Assembly: GCF_964204645.1 (NCBI RefSeq)
Contig: NW_027437448.1
Span: 46,712-110,711 of the forward strand
DNA from: Tubulanus polymorphus
Lineage: Eukaryota > Nemertea > Palaeonemertea > Tubulaniformes > Tubulanidae
DNA length: 64,000 nt
Direction of reading: 5' to 3'
Below the pieces are notes generated by a model, which saw only the letters and a program-made list of their open reading frames with translations, did not search any database and had not been told where the DNA came from. Position 1 is the stretch's first letter. Every line of letters begins with the position of its first letter. The position numbers and the translations under genes are program-made. Positions 61,144 through 64,000 of the stretch are shown in pieces.

Positions 61144-62043
61144 ATGAATGAGATTTTTCTATCAATATTTTCACTCGTCGCTTCCCTTCTTGTTGTCATA
61201 TTATTCATATTTTTAGGTATGTTTCAGTTTTATTTATGTTTATTTCCGACGCTCACTTGAAGTATTTTGTTATTCGCATTTTTTAATGTAAAAGTGAGCC
61301 TCCTCCGGAGCCGACTAGACCCCAGGCCCGGCCCCCAAGCTAGAAGCAAGGTCCATGGGGTAACTTTGCTTTTACCTTATCGTCGGTGGTGCTTTTATCT
61401 TATCGAGAATATCCAGTGGGCTTGTTGAATGATAACCCTACTCTGCTGGTGGGTTCCCCTCCCGGGTAGATGTAACCGGATTTACTGACTGGATTCTCTC
61501 AATCCATGAGACCATATGTTATCAATATGTTACCAAGGCATGGATACCAGTGAATCCACGTTTGCACCTGCGAATCACCATAGAATCTCCAGACAGTCTC
61601 CAGAGATCTAGGTTGTTTTATCCAGTATGAAATTAATTAAATTGTCATGTAGTTTTTATGATAGTGGTTATAGAAAATAAGTTTAAACTGTAGCCGTTGG
61701 ATGTAGCTACTATTTAGTTCACTGATCCAGTTCCAGATCGGCTGTCAATCATTGTTGAATCTGAATATGTGTACATGTTTATTTGCTCTATTAATCTACT
61801 TTTAATTGTTTCTAGGATGGTACATTGTATATATTGTTTATTGTTTCTAGGATGGTACATTGTATATATTGTTTATTGTTTCTAGGATGGTACATTGTTT
61901 GGAAGCTGTTTCTATCGAGGTTTAAATTCATACAAGAATTACTAGGATCTGATGGCTGTAAAAGTGAAGAATCAACAATGAGTCAGCAGCAGGATCAATC
62001 CAAATCAAAAACAACTAGACGACGCAATTTAAGAATTGATTGA
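61144..62043 (+). CDS. SMIM13: Small integral membrane protein 13
   Basis: Two exons, 61144-61216 and 61886-62043, give 76 aa. Residues 4-24 are a single hydrophobic membrane segment (LSIFSLVASLLVVILFIFL), followed by GWYIVWKLFLSRFKFIQEL, the conserved SMIM13 motif, then a hydrophilic Ser/Gln/Arg-rich tail ending RRRNLRID. Human SMIM13 is ~91 aa with the same order. Function is unknown. The intron is phase 1. The acceptor region of exon 2 is triplicated. Poly(A) signal at 62215-62220. Confidence 0.92.
61797..61898 (+). repeat. Triplicated acceptor of SMIM13 exon 2
   Basis: Three copies of TTGTTTCTAG + GATGGTACATTGT at about 35-bp period. Each has a pyrimidine stretch, AG and the first 13 bases of exon 2. 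Only the third (acceptor 61885) continues with GTTTGGAAG into the coding exon. Confidence 0.93.
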
Positions 62044-62214
62044 TCATCCATAAAACCAAAAACATGTGAAATTGAAAAAACTCTGTGTAATACACGATTT
62101 CTCCGGTAGATGGCGCAGGTGTAATGAGAGAGACTTCTGTAGCTCTGGCAAGCGACGATCTAATATCTAGTGTAATTTATAAACATGTACCGTCAATTTT
62201 TGTCAAACAATTGA

Positions 62215-62220
62215 AATAAA
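62215..62220 (+). terminator. Poly(A) signal of SMIM13
   Basis: AATAAA 172 nt after the stop codon. Confidence 0.65.
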
Positions 62221-62262
62221 TGTAAATGTTTTTGTAGAAAAAAGTTTTATGATTTTGTTCCT

Positions 62263-62515
62263 GTAGAGGCCGAGGAGTAGTGAGGATGTCCTAGGTTCAA
62301 ATCCAGAATCAGACAAGTGGTAATATTCGGTAAACTGTACATGGTTCCATTTTTTTTATTTCGGGCGGTTGTACTCAGATTATTTCGCCATCTATTGGAA
62401 TTTTGCTCAACTATCATATCCTGGCTTTTGAAACCTAGCAAAATTTGTGACGAAGGATTTTTCGCATGCGCCATCTATCGGAAATTTATCGCCTTTAGGG
62501 CGTTGACTAGAAGAG
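62263..62515 (+). repeat. Dispersed tRNA-like end plus relative of the 133-bp repeat
   Basis: GGATGTCCTAGGTTCAAATCC (B-box-like, near 62284-62304) is followed at 62385 by TTCGCCATCTATTGGAATTTTGCT and GCGCCATCTATCGG, matching the repeats of the 24-26 kb array. Confidence 0.65.
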
Positions 62516-62520
62516 AATGT

Positions 62521-62785
62521 GCGGGGAACACTGATTCTGAGTGATCCCGATGAAACAGTTCTATTTGGTTATTTGGTTCCTTCCCCTAGAACTGTCATTC
62601 CCTCCCGCGCAGCCCGTCGCAATGTGAATTCCAACCACACTGATTGCATTGCTGCAATCTGGGATCTCGCGGGAGCTCGCGGTATCTCACACCTCGAGCG
62701 CTGCAGCAGTTCATTGAAATATGTTGAATTCCTTAAATTTAATTACTATACGAACATGGCGCTATAAGCGATCAGCGATATCCCC
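62521..62785. other. CpG-containing intergenic segment
   Basis: Includes GGGATCTCGCGGGAGCTCGCG and GAACATGGCGCT, features often seen in promoters, but no exon was recognised. Confidence 0.4.
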
Positions 62786-62794
62786 AAGCTGAAC

Positions 62795-63178
62795 CCTGGT
62801 GGAGTCGTATGCCAAGCTGGACCCTGAGAGTCGTGTGCCAAGCTCTAGAGTCTGAGAGTCGTGTGCCAAGCTCTGGAGTCTGAGAGTCGTGTGCCAAGCT
62901 CTGGAGTCTGAGAGTCGTGTGCCAAGCTCTGGAGTCTGAGAGTCGTGTGCCAAGCTCTGGAGTCTGAGAGTCGTGTGCCAAGCTCTGGAGTCTGAGAGTC
63001 GTGTGCCAAGCTCTGGAGTCTGAGAGTCGTGTGCCAAGCTCTGGAGTCTGAGAGTCGTGTGCCAAGCTCTGGAGTCTGAGAGTCGTGTGCCAAGCTGGAG
63101 TGTGAGAGTCGTGTGCCAAGCTCTGGAGTCTGAGAGTCGTGTGCCAAGCTCTGGACCCTGAGAGTCGTGTGCCAAGCT
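62795..63178. repeat. 28-bp minisatellite (GAGAGTCGTGTGCCAAGCTCTGGAGTCT)
   Basis: About 13-14 copies, highly uniform in the middle. Edge variants carry GGACCC. The long minus-strand frames here are products of the repeat. Confidence 0.93.
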
Positions 63179-63246
63179 GATAATTTTCCTCTATTCGTTT
63201 ATTTCATCGTTAGTAATAAAATTATACATCTATCTGTTGGATTGTC

Positions 63247-63408
63247 GTCACGTGATTGCGGAGGAGGCGCAACAATGTGTTGGACGCGTTACTGTTGGTA
63301 ACGCGGCTGTAGCTCGCGCGGTATTTAGCAGACGGATCTCTCAGTGTCTCGTCTCTCTCTCCTCGGGGTTTGTGGAGGAGGATTCTACTGCATACTCGAT
63401 TGTTTTCG
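63247..63408 (+). promoter_or_regulatory. Probable promoter and 5' non-coding exon of a downstream gene
   Basis: GTCACGTGA (63247-63255, a USF/CLEAR-type E-box), CpG-rich sequence, then an exon-like stretch ending TTTTCG/GTAAGATATT (donor at 63409). The next acceptor, TGTTTTACAG (ends 63940), leads to the coding exon at the window edge. Confidence 0.5.
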
Positions 63409-63956
63409 GTAAGATATTACATGATTTTTCCGGTGTACACATGAAGGCCGTGAGGACTGCAGACTGAAACTGTTGAATGTATTGTTTAACAATGAATATT
63501 TCATTCCGGGTTTTTTAACAAATCGACTTCTCATCATTATAATATCCGGGTAGTTTCCGGCCGATATCAGTTGCTGGCACGAAGCCAAATGCAGTAAAGA
63601 AGTTGATCCCTTCCCGCAGCGGGAATAAATCGAGTCATCACTTGCCAGGGTTTACTCCGATATTATTCATCAAACAACCAGTGAAGCCGTGTGTAACCAG
63701 TCTAATATGGGACGTAAACAAGTCTAATGTAAAACCCCCGATCCGGGTCTAGAGTCACGTGTCACAAGGATTGGATGCTTTCTATTTCAGTCGTCCCATC
63801 ATGCACCGCTGTTCAAAACGATGATTATCACGTGTTATATTTAAATTTAGTTAATTCAGAGAGGCCCCGCCCCTTCTCCCCCTCCCACTCCCCCCACTCC
63901 CCAGAACTTACAGATCTTTTCACAATCATCTGTTTTACAGCTATTGAGGTACCCGT

Positions 63957-64000
63957 ATGGAAGACGCCGGGAACCGGGATGCTGTTTGTGGTTCCTGCCG
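63957..64000 (+). CDS. First codons of an unidentified protein, cut by the window end
   Basis: After the acceptor at 63940, ATG at 63957 opens a frame beginning MEDAGNRDAVCGSC that runs off the window. Fifteen residues are too few to name the family. Confidence 0.5.
   Translation, partial: MEDAGNRDAVCGSC

Noticed and set aside
62762-63175. Minus-strand frames of repeated LGTRLSDSRAW-type peptides
   Set aside because: Produced by the 28-bp minisatellite; no splice or start evidence.

Overview
This is a 64 kb piece of animal nuclear DNA. The genes have GT-AG introns, AATAAA poly(A) signals and clear metazoan orthologues. Proteins match vertebrate families but introns are mostly short and intergenic DNA is full of MITE-like repeats, so an invertebrate (perhaps a marine lophotrochozoan, low confidence) is most likely. 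Exon coordinates were assigned by reading splice sites and checking phase. The six full-length known genes and the zinc-finger gene each close in frame.

Layout. 0.06-1.9 kb: 3' half of an uncharacterised gene (+). 4.0-6.4 kb: a broken MULE transposon and relatives. 6.6-10.3 kb: hairpin MITEs. 10.9-14.3 kb: selenophosphate synthetase (+) with an in-frame TGA at the selenocysteine position. 16.6-22.0 kb: a 12-finger C2H2 protein (+) with an exceptionally long disordered tail. 24.3-27.4 kb: a tandem array of 76-bp tRNA-like units invaded by nested MITEs. 27.7-32.9 kb: CPT2 (-). 52.1-55.7 kb: DPAGT1 (-), divergent from SLC35E3 (+, 55.9-57.2 kb). 57.7-60.8 kb: PSMB5 (-), divergent from SMIM13 (+, 61.1-62.0 kb). 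63.2 kb onward: promoter and first coding exon of another gene (+), cut by the window edge.

The most unusual structure lies between CPT2 and DPAGT1. The junction of the two genes (DPAGT1 last two exons, intergenic promoter, CPT2 first three exons) is repeated nine times head to tail in units of about 2.0-2.65 kb, 31.7-52.6 kb. Only the outermost copies belong to intact genes. The seven near-full-length internal DPAGT1 exon-7 copies share one nonsense change that the real exon lacks. Internal units keep CPT2 promoter, start codon and splice sites, so they could make chimeric CPT2-DPAGT1 RNAs.

A second theme is satellite growth at splice junctions. In four genes the intronic minisatellite unit contains the splice site itself: SEPHS donor plus exon end, CPT2 acceptor plus exon start, PSMB5 donor, SMIM13 acceptor. 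Several other introns are almost wholly tandem repeat, and the intronic purine/pyrimidine tracts put pyrimidines on the RNA-sense strand.

The genes do not form a pathway. They are housekeeping functions (selenium metabolism, mitochondrial fatty-acid import, N-glycan initiation, nucleotide-sugar transport family, proteasome). Three of the promoters share an identical 12-base ETS-type motif, and CTCF-like motifs recur throughout.
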